Assembly: GCA_018398765.1 (NCBI GenBank)
Contig: JAHBMJ010002315.1
Coordinates: 1-64,000, forward strand
DNA length: 64,000 bases
DNA from: Chromera velia
Taxonomy: Eukaryota; Sar; Chromeraceae
Reading direction: 5' to 3'
The notes below the pieces were generated by a model. The model saw only the letters and a list, made by a program, of their open reading frames with translations. It ran no database searches and was not told where the DNA came from. Positions 59,801 through 64,000 of the stretch are shown here, in pieces. The position numbers and the translations under genes were made by a program. Within the stretch, counting starts at the first letter, position 1. Each line of letters starts with the position of its first letter.

Positions 59801-62800
59801 CCGGTCGTAGACCTTCTGCAGCAATGCAGACCAACGTTTTACTTACGTTCATAAAAATTAATGAGGGCGCTTTTCAGACAAGTCTGAATTCATGCGCCTA
59901 GCTCTGGATGTCCATGCATGAACTTACGTACATCATCATGCAGCTGGCTTTGTTTTCAGTCGAAATTCAGCGAGACAGAAGGAAGCACTACGCTGACTCG
60001 CGCAAGAGAGAGGGGTGAGGAGTGGGAGGAAAATGTTCTTGTTCTCATAATTGTCTCTCGCATCTTATTACTCAAACAACAAGATAGAAATGTCAAAAAA
60101 AGGACAACAAGCTGACATACGTGCGTTCCCTCAACTCATCTCTCACAAGCTTGTCATCGTAAGAGTTAACTGTTAAGGCTGGACTGACGTGAGAGGTCCT
60201 CTTTTTGAGAGTGCACCTGCCACACTGTCCAAGCGTCGGCACCTTCATCTGGTCAAGAAGGCTCTTGTGTTCACAGTCCATCAACTGTTTCTCGAACAAA
60301 CAGAGCTCCTCCCCAATCTGCGCGCACTCATCCAAGCAGGACATGATCGACGCGTGGATCTCCCTTCTCTTTTCTTGCGGAGCGTCATTCGGGTGCTTCA
60401 ATTTCTTCCGACATGACAGGCAACGGACTTCTTCCTTCCGTGCATTTCGCTGCTGTCCCTCCCACCCTCCCCAGTGAGTCTGCGCTTTGCTCTGTAGGCA
60501 GGCTACTGGGGGGCTTCTTTGTCCTTTCGTTTTGATGATTTCCCCCTAGCTGCTTTCGCATGTCGTTTCCGTGCATTCCTCAAGCAGACCCTGGCTTCCT
60601 TTACCCTCTGACGTTTTTGCATTTGCCGTTGCTGTTTCACCTTTCTCTCTCTAGCTGTATTCTTGCCTGGCTGGCTGCCCTTCCTCTTCCCACCCCATGC
60701 TTCCCTCGGCAGCTTCTGTCCTGGGGCTTTACATGAATCCATTGACTTGCACCTACAGAGAAAATTCAAATGCGAGAATTGATCTTTTCCTAACAGGCAG
60801 ACCGAGAAGACCGACCGGAGCCTCGCTGTAGTACACGTCGGAGTGCTTCTCCAGAATGTCGTCTGCCATCACGCGGACGCTCTCCGACCACTTGAGAAGG
60901 TAGAGCACTTCCGTGACGGGGTCAGGAGGAAACTTGAGCAGGCACGTGAAGAACTGGAGAATGTCCCCCATGGTCTCGAAGACGGACGCCAGGTCAGTGG
61001 CTGTGTCTCTGAGGGCATCCAGACCTTTGGAGAATTCCAGTGCGGAGGCGGGCACGGTGTTCATCGCCGCCACTGCCTGTTTCATCCTTGAGAGGGTCCC
61101 TGTGAAGTCGTCGACGTTGGCACGGGCGAAGAACGGTTCGAGGAGCGTTCGGAGAGTCGCAATGGACTGCACGAGGGCGGCCTCGAATTTAGTCCATCCC
61201 TCTAGAGCCTCGATGGCCCTCTGGCCGATGTTGCTCTGGAGAAGCTTGAGCTCGAATACCCGCAGCACTGTCTCGACAGACCGCTTGATGGTCTCAGGAA
61301 TATTCCTGACCTGCATGGCCGGATGCACTCATGCATTCACAATCGCAGATTTCCTTTTTTTTGCTTCTGTCTTCTACATGCTATCGAATTCTATCTCAGG
61401 AAGCCAATTGTAAGTTCCGTGCATGGTCTCCGGGAGCTGTGCTGGCCTCTTTTCTAATCTCATATTTTTCGATTCATGGGTCTCTTTCCGGGTTGCTACC
61501 AGAACAGAGGCTTTTCTTTTCTCTCTCAAAAAAGCCTCTGTAAAAAGAAAAGCAAATCCCTCGTTTCCCTTGTGAGTCTGTCCTCAAACAATACAATTTC
61601 TTACGGTCTTGTTCCGATTGAAGCCGATCTGAGTCTCCTTTGACAGCACGCAAAAAAGGGGCAAAAATTGTGTTTGCATTCAGATTGAAGCTCTGGTCGG
61701 CACGCGTCCTTTGCTTGGCTGACCTCGAAGAACTGTGAAGAGTAGGTGGTGGCTAGGTTCTCGCTAACCAATACGATCACGTGGTCGACCTTCGCACCGA
61801 AGTCGGAGAGGATCATTTGCATCCCTCCCCTTCCGAGAAGGTCGACCAGTTTGTACATGTCGGAGAAGAGCCTCTTCACCCTCATGATCTGCCTGCTGAG
61901 CATCATGGGGGCCTTGTGGAGGGACTCAAAAATCGTCCGGAACACAGAGGGGACCTGCAGAAATGGGAAAGGGGGAAATGTTCAAAATCGCCAATGACCA
62001 TTCTTGAATTGAAGAAGGATCGGAGCCAAATCAAGAAGGCTGGCGTAAGATTTGTTTCGTTTTTTCAGAAAAAAAAAATGACGAAACTAGTACAAGCCGC
62101 ATGATCTCCATCATCGTGCAATAAGAGCACAGGCCGAAGGCATGCAGAGTGGAGCGGCTCGACAAGGGCAACTAAGAGCGAAGGAGATAGACACACCACA
62201 GAGAGGCACTGCCTGCCACTGTTGGAGACTTTCTTTCTTTCCTTACGGACTAACTGACGGTCATCATGGTCATGACGAATCCGAGAAAGTCCTTTGAAGC
62301 GAGGATCGTGTCTGGCAGGAGAAACAGGAGCTCCCACGTTCCCTGCATCACCTCCACGAATTCTTGCATCTGCTCGCTGAACGAAGGCGCTTTCCGAGCA
62401 CCTCCAGTCTCTGCCAATGCCGTGTGCTGGTGAAAGAGCCTGTGTGCATTCAACGAAGACGACGACAGCACTAGACGGTGCATGCTCTGAGCCATTTCGC
62501 GCATTCTGCCCTCCTCCAGCACTGAGAGTGCAGATCTACCAGAAGCCGATACGGGGGCGCCATCGTGGCCCCACTGCAGCACCCTCATCCAGAAGGCCTG
62601 GGAATCTTCCCTCGTTTGCCCGGATAGGAACTCTCTCTCCAATCTCGTGTACATCCTCACACCGTCAGAGGAGACACTGGAAGAAGAAGAGGATTCCTCT
62701 GCGCTCATGGATGAAGAGGAGAAATTCGTGAAGGTCCTCAACTCCAGAAGGCCCAGAAGGCCACTTGCCCCCTGTGCAACTCCGCCCGTTGTAGAAGTGC

Positions 62801-63992
62801 TACGGTGGTCGTGCGGTCCCACTGCTGCCACCCGCGCGTGTCCGTCGGGAGCTGCTGACTTGGGCAGAATGTCTTCGGTCACCTTGGAGGAGTCGTGCTG
62901 TTCCTTCATTTGTGCCAGCAAAGCAGAGGCCTGCTCCAGAAGGGAAGCACCTTCTGTGCGGTTGGAGAGATGATCAGGCACGTGAGCAGCGTGCGAAGGG
63001 AGAGATGCCCATTCGGCAGCAGGGGAATCCGAAGAATCGTCTCTCTCCTCAGTGTGCACCCTCTCCTTCAGTGTGGAGAGGCCAAGACGCTCACTCAGTC
63101 GCCGTTCGTGTTCCGTCTCCTGCGAGAAAACGGCCGAAATCCCCGTGGATGCGGCGCTGTGCTTCACACGCAGCTGGCTGAGCACCTGCAACAACGCGGC
63201 CCCCTTGCCCTTTGCCACCTCCATGGCGTGCGGAATGACTGAGGCTAGAGCCTTGGAGAGCCAGGTCTGAAGCGACAAAGTGTGGAGTGAGTCTGTGGGT
63301 GTGCCTGTGGCCATCTTTCTCCTCTTGGAGCCATTGTGACACTCTTCAGGGTTGACAATGAGACACGAGTTCGTGCGCGAGACGCCAAAAAGCTTCCCGC
63401 TGTTGGTGGGTTGGGGGTCGGTGTGGCGGGTGACCGGCGTGAGGAGCATGTCGCACTTCGAGTACATGATGCACACCTGCAGTCAGTAGCATCAATAAAC
63501 ATTGCATGCAAATTTGTGATGGTCTTTCTGCCGTCTTGTGCCCACCTGCCAGCCTGCCAGCCTCTTTGTCAGCAGCCACAGTGTGCAAGAGAAAGAGAAG
63601 TGACACCGAAGGAAGGAGAGAGGGAATGATTGAAGAGAAGGACCGTGTTTGGACAGAGTAAGCAAGGAACGCAGACCAGTGAGGAAGCAACGTCACTCAC
63701 ACAGGAAATCTTGACGCAGGCACTGAGGCAGGCCCTGGACAACAAGCGAAGAGGCTCTTCAGCCAGTCTTCGATGACACACTCTCCCTGACCTGATTGCC
63801 TCCCGAGTTGCCTGTGAAGAAAAAGTTGCAGTCCTCTTTGCTTCTGCAGGCCTTTGAGCACGCAGCCTCGTCCATCACATCAATCAGTGCGTCTTTGCTG
63901 ATCACATTCACCAGAGGGCACATGTCGCCCTTCGCAGAAATGAGCACGTCAGGCGCAGACACGGGGTCCAGGAGATTCCCCCCCGAGGGTAC
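27250..63992 (-). CDS. Giant mosaic extracellular or adhesion-like protein, more than 30 exons, 5' end beyond the window
   Basis: A chain of exons with matching GT-AG boundaries runs on the minus strand from the right edge to a stop near 27250. Together they give roughly 23 kb of coding sequence (about 7,000-7,700 residues). The order is PAN-like Cys exon, helical stalk exons, sushi-like exon, more helical exons, Cys-rich exons, a 4.67-kb exon, repeated Cys modules, three discoidin domains, Cys modules, TSP1, two discoidin domains, a SUEL lectin, Cys modules, PAN-like exons and a charged coiled-coil tail. The modules are those of secreted or surface proteins. No transmembrane segment is obvious within the window, and the signal peptide would lie outside it. 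Most introns are 200-850 bp. It could be two or more genes; the internal candidate start at 45616 is the main doubt. Confidence 0.65.
28181..29159 (-). CDS. Giant gene, Lys/Glu-rich coiled-coil exon
   Basis: A 326-residue frame that is mostly Lys, Glu, Ala and Asp (for example REKAEREQKLKEDTAAARAK) with a small Cys pair (GCPDPGSKDCLTKK). It ends KRSNSEPG at a GTAGGT donor and starts after CATGCAG. The matching plus-strand frame is an artefact of this composition. Confidence 0.65.
29184..29209. repeat. (CA)n microsatellite near the acceptor of the coiled-coil exon
   Basis: It reads (TG)n in the transcript and lies about 25 bp upstream of the GCATGCAG acceptor at 29160. Confidence 0.8.
29531..30233 (-). 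CDS. Giant gene, charged coiled-coil exon
   Basis: After CCTGCAG the exon encodes YFTNMISHWKSDPLGAAFSL, then a long Lys/Glu/Ala helix (EELKEQVREDMAKEKVTKDR and similar) with repeated MTxxELRKEKARELGI and MTEREARAEAEAEAK units. A helical coil is clear; the function is unknown. Confidence 0.65.
30568..31175 (-). CDS. Giant gene, acidic tail exon with poly-Glu
   Basis: The exon follows GATGTGCAG and ends at GTCAGT. It starts Arg-rich (RTPHAQARRRPRRSGRVVRS), becomes Ser/Asp/Glu-rich, and has a run of about 20 Glu at 30725-30785 encoded by GAG/GAA codons. It ends with WGQNLADLWGSTVALGDVTL. The composition suggests a disordered, charged region. Confidence 0.65.
31659..31741 (-). CDS. Giant gene, short basic exon (putative)
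   Basis: A TTGCAG acceptor and a GTTCGC donor frame 83 bp encoding a basic peptide such as SFAFGTRGARRGARKGPSSY in one phase. The support is splice consensus only, and the phase is not determined. Confidence 0.35.
31881..32282 (-). CDS. Giant gene, two PAN-like Cys exons
   Basis: Exon 32282-32154 encodes TGGSLAVINGKSACLEAEEC, then AALCGQVEGYSCRFLGAEK. Its C-x4-C-x3-C-x6-C-x-F spacing is similar to PAN/apple domains. Exon 32030-31881 encodes CRSLDSNYGGSKCLNALNAL and LGCQLHGRVSDKRKISCLQV, ending at a strong GTGAGT donor. These exons mark the end of the Cys-rich ectodomain. Confidence 0.6.
32769..33532 (-). CDS. Giant gene, Cys-module exon
   Basis: The exon begins after CCTGCAG with ALALIASESRRTAVSASTGG. 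It has Cys-rich segments (CAGVRLHEG, HCLRDYGDG, LEYSCCLSS) and a clear Cys module CNSGDSGYALSSFSFQPC with FRVKFFCAA, ending DCERAHYFCE before GTCGGT. A signal-peptide-like frame just upstream starts with TTG and reads through the acceptor, so I treat it as intron. Confidence 0.7.
33967..34482 (-). CDS. Giant gene, two small Cys-module exons
   Basis: Exon 34482-34409 encodes GYKVRDCETGGDRRFLYKCA and a few residues up to a GTCAGT donor. Exon 34116-33967 encodes GKWEVQAAKGKAVGVCGPAS, then FECNPNGFLSDISFDTCSED and a GTCAGT donor. Each boundary has good consensus. The second holds a compact copy of the Cys module. Confidence 0.65.
35003..36146 (-). CDS. Giant gene, SUEL-type (galactose/rhamnose-binding) lectin domain in two exons, plus Cys module
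   Basis: Exon 36146-36008 encodes VCEGGSMEIGCPPGRKVKVV and the first half of a SUEL lectin. Exon 35481-35003 encodes the second half (LRSLCDGHTSCTVHTD, then LYAQYGC). The join is in frame (phase 1, Ser). SUEL domains of sea-urchin egg lectin and latrophilins bind galactose or rhamnose, and the Cys pattern (CEG...C...LC.G..SC.V...C...Y.C) is complete. A Cys module follows, ending CPQGYFLQ before GTCAGC. Confidence 0.85.
36147..36207. repeat. (CA)n(GA)n microsatellite at a 3' splice site
   Basis: In the transcript sense it reads (TC)n(TG)n directly followed by CAG and the SUEL exon. Confidence 0.85.
36437..37421 (-). CDS. Giant gene, exon with two discoidin (F5/8 type C) domains
   Basis: Two domains of the same type as at 42-43.6 kb lie at about 37370-36945 and 36930-36490. 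They show YIQLDMGEKVAMNAVRLWNY and IQLDMGGRVEMNAVRLWNYW, a CRVKVEVSDSESF or CRKKIVVSDTEDF strand and the EVKVFGP/EVKVYGP end. The close similarity to the three-domain exon indicates tandem duplication. The donor is near the EEVSEPVEG codons. Confidence 0.88.
37743..37811. repeat. (CA)n(GA)n microsatellite in an intron of the giant gene
   Basis: In the transcript sense it reads (TC)n(TG)n, inside the intron between the exons at 37951 and 37421. Confidence 0.85.
37840..37951 (-). CDS. Giant gene, short exon
   Basis: An ATTCAG acceptor and a GTCAGT donor flank a frame encoding YEDMRGPEGSVECEGTEVLG and LRWISEPAEPLWHPES. It links the TSP1 exon with the second discoidin exon. Confidence 0.55.
38463..38936 (-). 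CDS. Giant gene, thrombospondin type 1 (TSP1) exon
   Basis: The exon encodes FRVKYTVENDHLALEATCQE, then the TSP1 signature FSEWTEWGPCSVTCQSFRFR and the rest of the repeat (RSCTNP, CNAEADTVQVKPCESDC). The six-Cys spacing is that of TSP1 domains, which are common in apicomplexan adhesins such as TRAP. A Cys-rich tail follows, to the GTGGGT donor. Confidence 0.9.
39297..39501. repeat. Polypurine (GAAA/GAAG)n then (GACA)n tract
   Basis: About 120 bp of GAAAG/GAAGG repeats followed by about 80 bp of GACA repeats on the plus strand, inside the 840-bp intron between exons 39780 and 38936. In the transcript this is a 200-nt polypyrimidine tract. Confidence 0.9.
39780..40925 (-). CDS. Giant gene, Cys-module exon
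   Basis: The exon lies between TTTCAG and a consensus GTGAGT donor. It has an acidic start (LLLHDDDAEEVTEYISGSKV), a Pro/Ser-rich linker, then CSANEGWITDFAMISSGVEC and CPQGTALAGIHWQLSANPLV with VSFVCCRN. Two to three Cys modules are recognisable, with unusually long loops. Confidence 0.7.
41223..43638 (-). CDS. Giant gene, exon with three discoidin (F5/8 type C) domains and Cys modules
   Basis: This 2.4-kb exon encodes three tandem discoidin-like domains at about 43570-43130, 43115-42665 and 42650-42210. Each starts with an ATSN(L/M/F)-type motif, has a YxQLDMG strand, an (A/V)(I/V)RLWxYW motif, a CRxKVEVS strand and ends RVxVG/YSG...EVKVYGP. Discoidin domains bind sugars, collagen or phospholipid head groups. 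Four Cys modules follow (CPPGLFMQSRQIDYEE, CPTGRFIAFAKLTSRSC, CPVEYILSGLKFDLPHIKF, CGGANWALQKVEIKEC). It ends at a GTCAGT donor. Confidence 0.88.
44148..44617 (-). CDS. Giant gene, Cys-module exon
   Basis: The exon runs from TGTGCAG to GTGGGT. It encodes DVSWDKDIPPSLNNCTFQGA, CPLLQQRHAACSQADVSGGL, CPLAAHPSSLYFLQGFGLRQ with a following Cys, and a Pro/Ala/Ser linker before PVRCDVVKVSEQ. It belongs to the same Cys-module series. Confidence 0.65.
44823..44896. repeat. (CA)n(TA)n(CACG)n compound microsatellite
   Basis: Located in the intron between the exons at 44995 and 44617, about 200 bp upstream of the acceptor in transcript sense. Confidence 0.85.
44995..45582 (-). CDS. Giant gene, Cys-module exon (possible alternative gene start at 45616)
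   Basis: The exon encodes CPERSFITDFAFEPCQE, CEDGQAITELKLETDDENVG with SFTCC, and CGGPEFVLRKFEIEKC with VKYTCALLFG, ending at a good GTAAGC donor. A TGTGCAG acceptor precedes it at 45583. The upstream bases also encode an ATG-initiated MFVVLLCVLCAASKAPANC, which looks like a signal peptide. A separate gene starting at 45616 is therefore possible. Confidence 0.7.
45824..46317 (-). CDS. Giant gene, Cys-module exon
   Basis: The exon starts after GAATGCAG with LELSGTSEDVRIEAEAAGTK. It holds FVYTCCKSSG, a CVASMAG segment, CPPPFILSDLELIACSYSGG and VAYSCRAP, which are again copies of the Cys module. The donor GTTAGA near 45823 is weak, so the junction to the next exon is uncertain. Confidence 0.65.
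46565..47097 (-). CDS. Giant gene, Cys-module exon
   Basis: The exon lies between ATGCAG and GTCAGT. It encodes VNAVPFTSDDPGCELGERPP, a CPVACVYRGYAVSS-like Cys stretch with SVSFESCGYE, and ends CPTGWYLSEFHV. These are copies of the recurrent Cys module. No named domain was recognised. Confidence 0.7.
47487..52158 (-). CDS. Giant gene, single 4.67-kb exon: Pro-rich, helical, then Cys modules
   Basis: One uninterrupted exon of about 1,557 codons between CTCTGCAG and GTACGT. It begins CTAFHTPQQEMRTVYGRTTL with a Cys module. A Pro/Glu-rich linker (EKPKKPEKPPPPPLVP) follows, then about 900 residues of alpha-helix with regular heptad-like stretches and few Cys, and an acidic Ser-rich linker. The last 350 residues are Cys-rich and hold several copies of the short Cys module (such as WKVEPC...LRITC and WALSSFQIVPC...VKYTC). 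It is much longer than any other exon of this gene. Confidence 0.8.
52374..53545 (-). CDS. Giant gene, coiled and Cys-module exon
   Basis: After ATGCAG the exon reads PESRLAVTTRVPVAVAALSE. It has a CALAASVKSC-type Cys region, a charged coil (EEYCAEMQQRLEEKKAEVTS), a CPPGMAIQKFVATAS Cys module with TRTCC, and a final CPAGRDTTGRLIFKMV module. The uninterrupted frame ends in a stop at 52374, so the true donor lies a few codons earlier. The GTAAAAG following RRPY is the best candidate. Confidence 0.65.
53810..54345 (-). CDS. Giant gene, Trp/Cys-rich exon with PAN-like end
   Basis: An exon of about 178 residues beginning YILVKKLCSDGQPVCAGWHG, rich in Trp, Gly and Cys. The end (GFEQCVTDCKKSTKCHYVSM, then ERCVFFSSVTGY) has the C-x3-C-x5-C-x-F spacing of PAN/apple domains and resembles the exon at 63.8 kb. 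Role: probable ligand binding, inferred only. Confidence 0.6.
54654..54735 (-). CDS. Giant gene, short Cys exon
   Basis: The exon lies between CTGCAG and GTGTGT. It encodes GTPKEETVDDWTCKADNVYH followed by TTSGTTQR. Composition and consensus support it; it joins the PAN-like exon at 54345. Confidence 0.5.
55699..55770 (-). CDS. Giant gene, 72-bp micro-exon
   Basis: A CTGCAG acceptor and a perfect-looking GTCAGTAAG donor enclose exactly 24 codons beginning KESRHDGPVLESPMNTSSEF and ending in DAC. The symmetric length means skipping would keep the frame. Confidence 0.5.
56134..56218 (-). CDS. Giant gene, short exon
   Basis: A CCTGCAG acceptor and a GTGAAT donor bound a frame for INRAADEATEEFPKDATYFD and about eight further residues. 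The assignment rests on splice consensus and composition only. Confidence 0.4.
56635..57737 (-). CDS. Giant gene, helical exon
   Basis: The exon runs from GTGCAG to a strong GTCAGTAAG donor. It encodes IGSAVSDLRSLQMAALNGSA and a long alpha-helical stretch that includes SVALKIDEATSRVEDFMETF and VLVLRSLLLLIPALGTPDSL. The final helix resembles those in the exons at 61-62 kb. Cys is nearly absent. No family was recognised. Confidence 0.7.
58200..59393 (-). CDS. Giant gene, long low-Cys exon
   Basis: Acceptor GTTCAG and donor GTCTGT bound 1.19 kb of open frame. It begins VGKPELSSLKASEKEHLYFF, includes a single early Cys pair, then a Ser/Gln-rich disordered middle with SSSSSMQQQKQNRVRISG and charged helical ends. 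No domain was recognised. Confidence 0.65.
59594..59815 (-). CDS. Giant gene, sushi-like Cys exon
   Basis: The exon lies between CTGCAG and GTAGGT. It encodes VEYSSGSMMKVTCQEARYAM, then LKGLSFDITCVDGSWVNRDG and a final Cys. The pattern V-x-C ... I-x-C-x-D-G-x-W is like that of complement-control (sushi) domains, which mediate binding in surface proteins. The loop lengths are unusual, so this is a resemblance and not a firm assignment. Confidence 0.5.
60100..60752 (-). CDS. Giant gene, unresolved exon(s): Lys/Arg-rich and Cys-rich frames
   Basis: From a TAG acceptor at 60753 a frame encodes a strongly basic stretch (QQRQMQKRQRVKEARVCLRN) to a stop near 60503. A second frame between about 60400 and 60120 encodes HASIMSCLDECAQIGEELCL and GQCGRCTLKKR with Cys pairs. 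The phase from the upstream exon does not fit the basic frame, so at least one junction is misread. Only the Cys-containing part looks like the rest of the protein. Confidence 0.35.
60795..61310 (-). CDS. Giant gene, helical exon
   Basis: Open exon after ATGCAG encoding VRNIPETIKRSVETVLRVFE and a series of amphipathic helices, ending near SEAPVGLLGLP before GTTAGG. It is almost free of Cys. Like its neighbours it looks like part of an alpha-helical rod. No family was recognised. Confidence 0.65.
61724..61954 (-). CDS. Giant gene, helical exon
   Basis: The exon lies between CTGCAG and GTCAGC. It encodes 77 residues beginning VPSVFRTIFESLHKAPMMLS and including LFSDMYKLVDLLGRGGMQMI, an amphipathic helical composition with no Cys. 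It resembles the helical ends of the exons on either side. No family was recognised. Confidence 0.65.
62259..63476 (-). CDS. Giant gene, Ser-rich helical exon
   Basis: Acceptor CTGCAG and donor GTCAGT bound a 1.2-kb open exon. It begins VCIMYSKCDMLLTPVTRH, has a few Cys, then a long helical and serine-rich stretch, and ends in a hydrophobic helix near WELLFLLPDTILASKDFLG. No named domain was recognised. Similar hydrophobic helices recur in the next exons, which suggests a stalk of related helical units. Confidence 0.65.
63792..63992 (-). CDS. Giant gene, PAN/apple-like Cys exon
   Basis: The exon follows a TGCAG acceptor at the window edge and ends before GTCAGG. It encodes CPLVNVISKDALIDVMDEAA, then CSKACRSKEDCNFFFTGNSGG. 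The C-x3-C-x5-C-NFFF spacing is like the core of PAN/apple domains, which bind protein or sugar. The assignment is tentative because only half a domain is encoded here. The gene continues to the right of the window. Confidence 0.55.
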
Positions 63993-64000
63993 CTGCATTG

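Noticed and set aside
1-64000. LTR, endogenous-virus or other virus-derived elements
   Set aside because: I saw no reverse transcriptase, integrase, capsid or polymerase motifs and no long direct terminal repeats in any frame.

Overview
The window looks like nuclear DNA of an intron-rich, unicellular eukaryote. Genes are split by many short GT-AG introns, GC is intermediate, microsatellites are frequent, and the proteins combine animal-like extracellular modules (discoidin/F5-8C, thrombospondin type 1, SUEL lectin, PAN-like). That mixture, plus TGCATGCA-type motifs, makes an alveolate of the chromerid kind (Chromera/Vitrella) my best guess. This is inference and not proven. No ribosomal, tRNA, CRISPR or prokaryotic features were seen.

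All recognisable genes lie on the minus strand. (1) About 1606-18182 is one multi-exon gene for an RNF213 (mysterin)-like giant AAA+ E3 ubiquitin ligase. From the N-terminal side it is collinear with human RNF213 through AAA2, AAA3, AAA4, the AAA5/6 region, the E3 shell, the RZ finger and the C-terminal domain. The classical C3HC4 RING appears to be absent, while the RZ finger is present. (2) About 19145-20623 is a small inverted-repeat-bounded element with a 33-bp tandem repeat and a short ORF. (3) About 21361-24638 encodes a three-RRM RNA-binding protein of the RBP45/47-Nam8-SECp43 type with a Gln/Met/Gly-rich tail. (4) About 27250-63992, and beyond the right edge, appears to be one enormous gene of more than 30 exons. 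It encodes at least about 7,000 residues: PAN-like Cys-rich exons, long helical regions, a sushi-like exon, one 4.67-kb exon, many copies of a short unclassified Cys module, three plus two discoidin domains, a TSP1 repeat, a SUEL lectin domain, further Cys modules, and a highly charged coiled-coil tail. It could instead be several adjacent genes; one candidate internal start (45616) is noted.

Intergenic stretches (1-1605, 18183-19144, 20624-21360, 24639-27249) are AT-rich or simple-sequence DNA without supportable genes. Splice sites were assigned by eye from GT/AG consensus, reading frame and protein similarity. Exon edges are therefore approximate, especially in the N-terminal part of the RNF213-like gene and in the tail of the giant gene.
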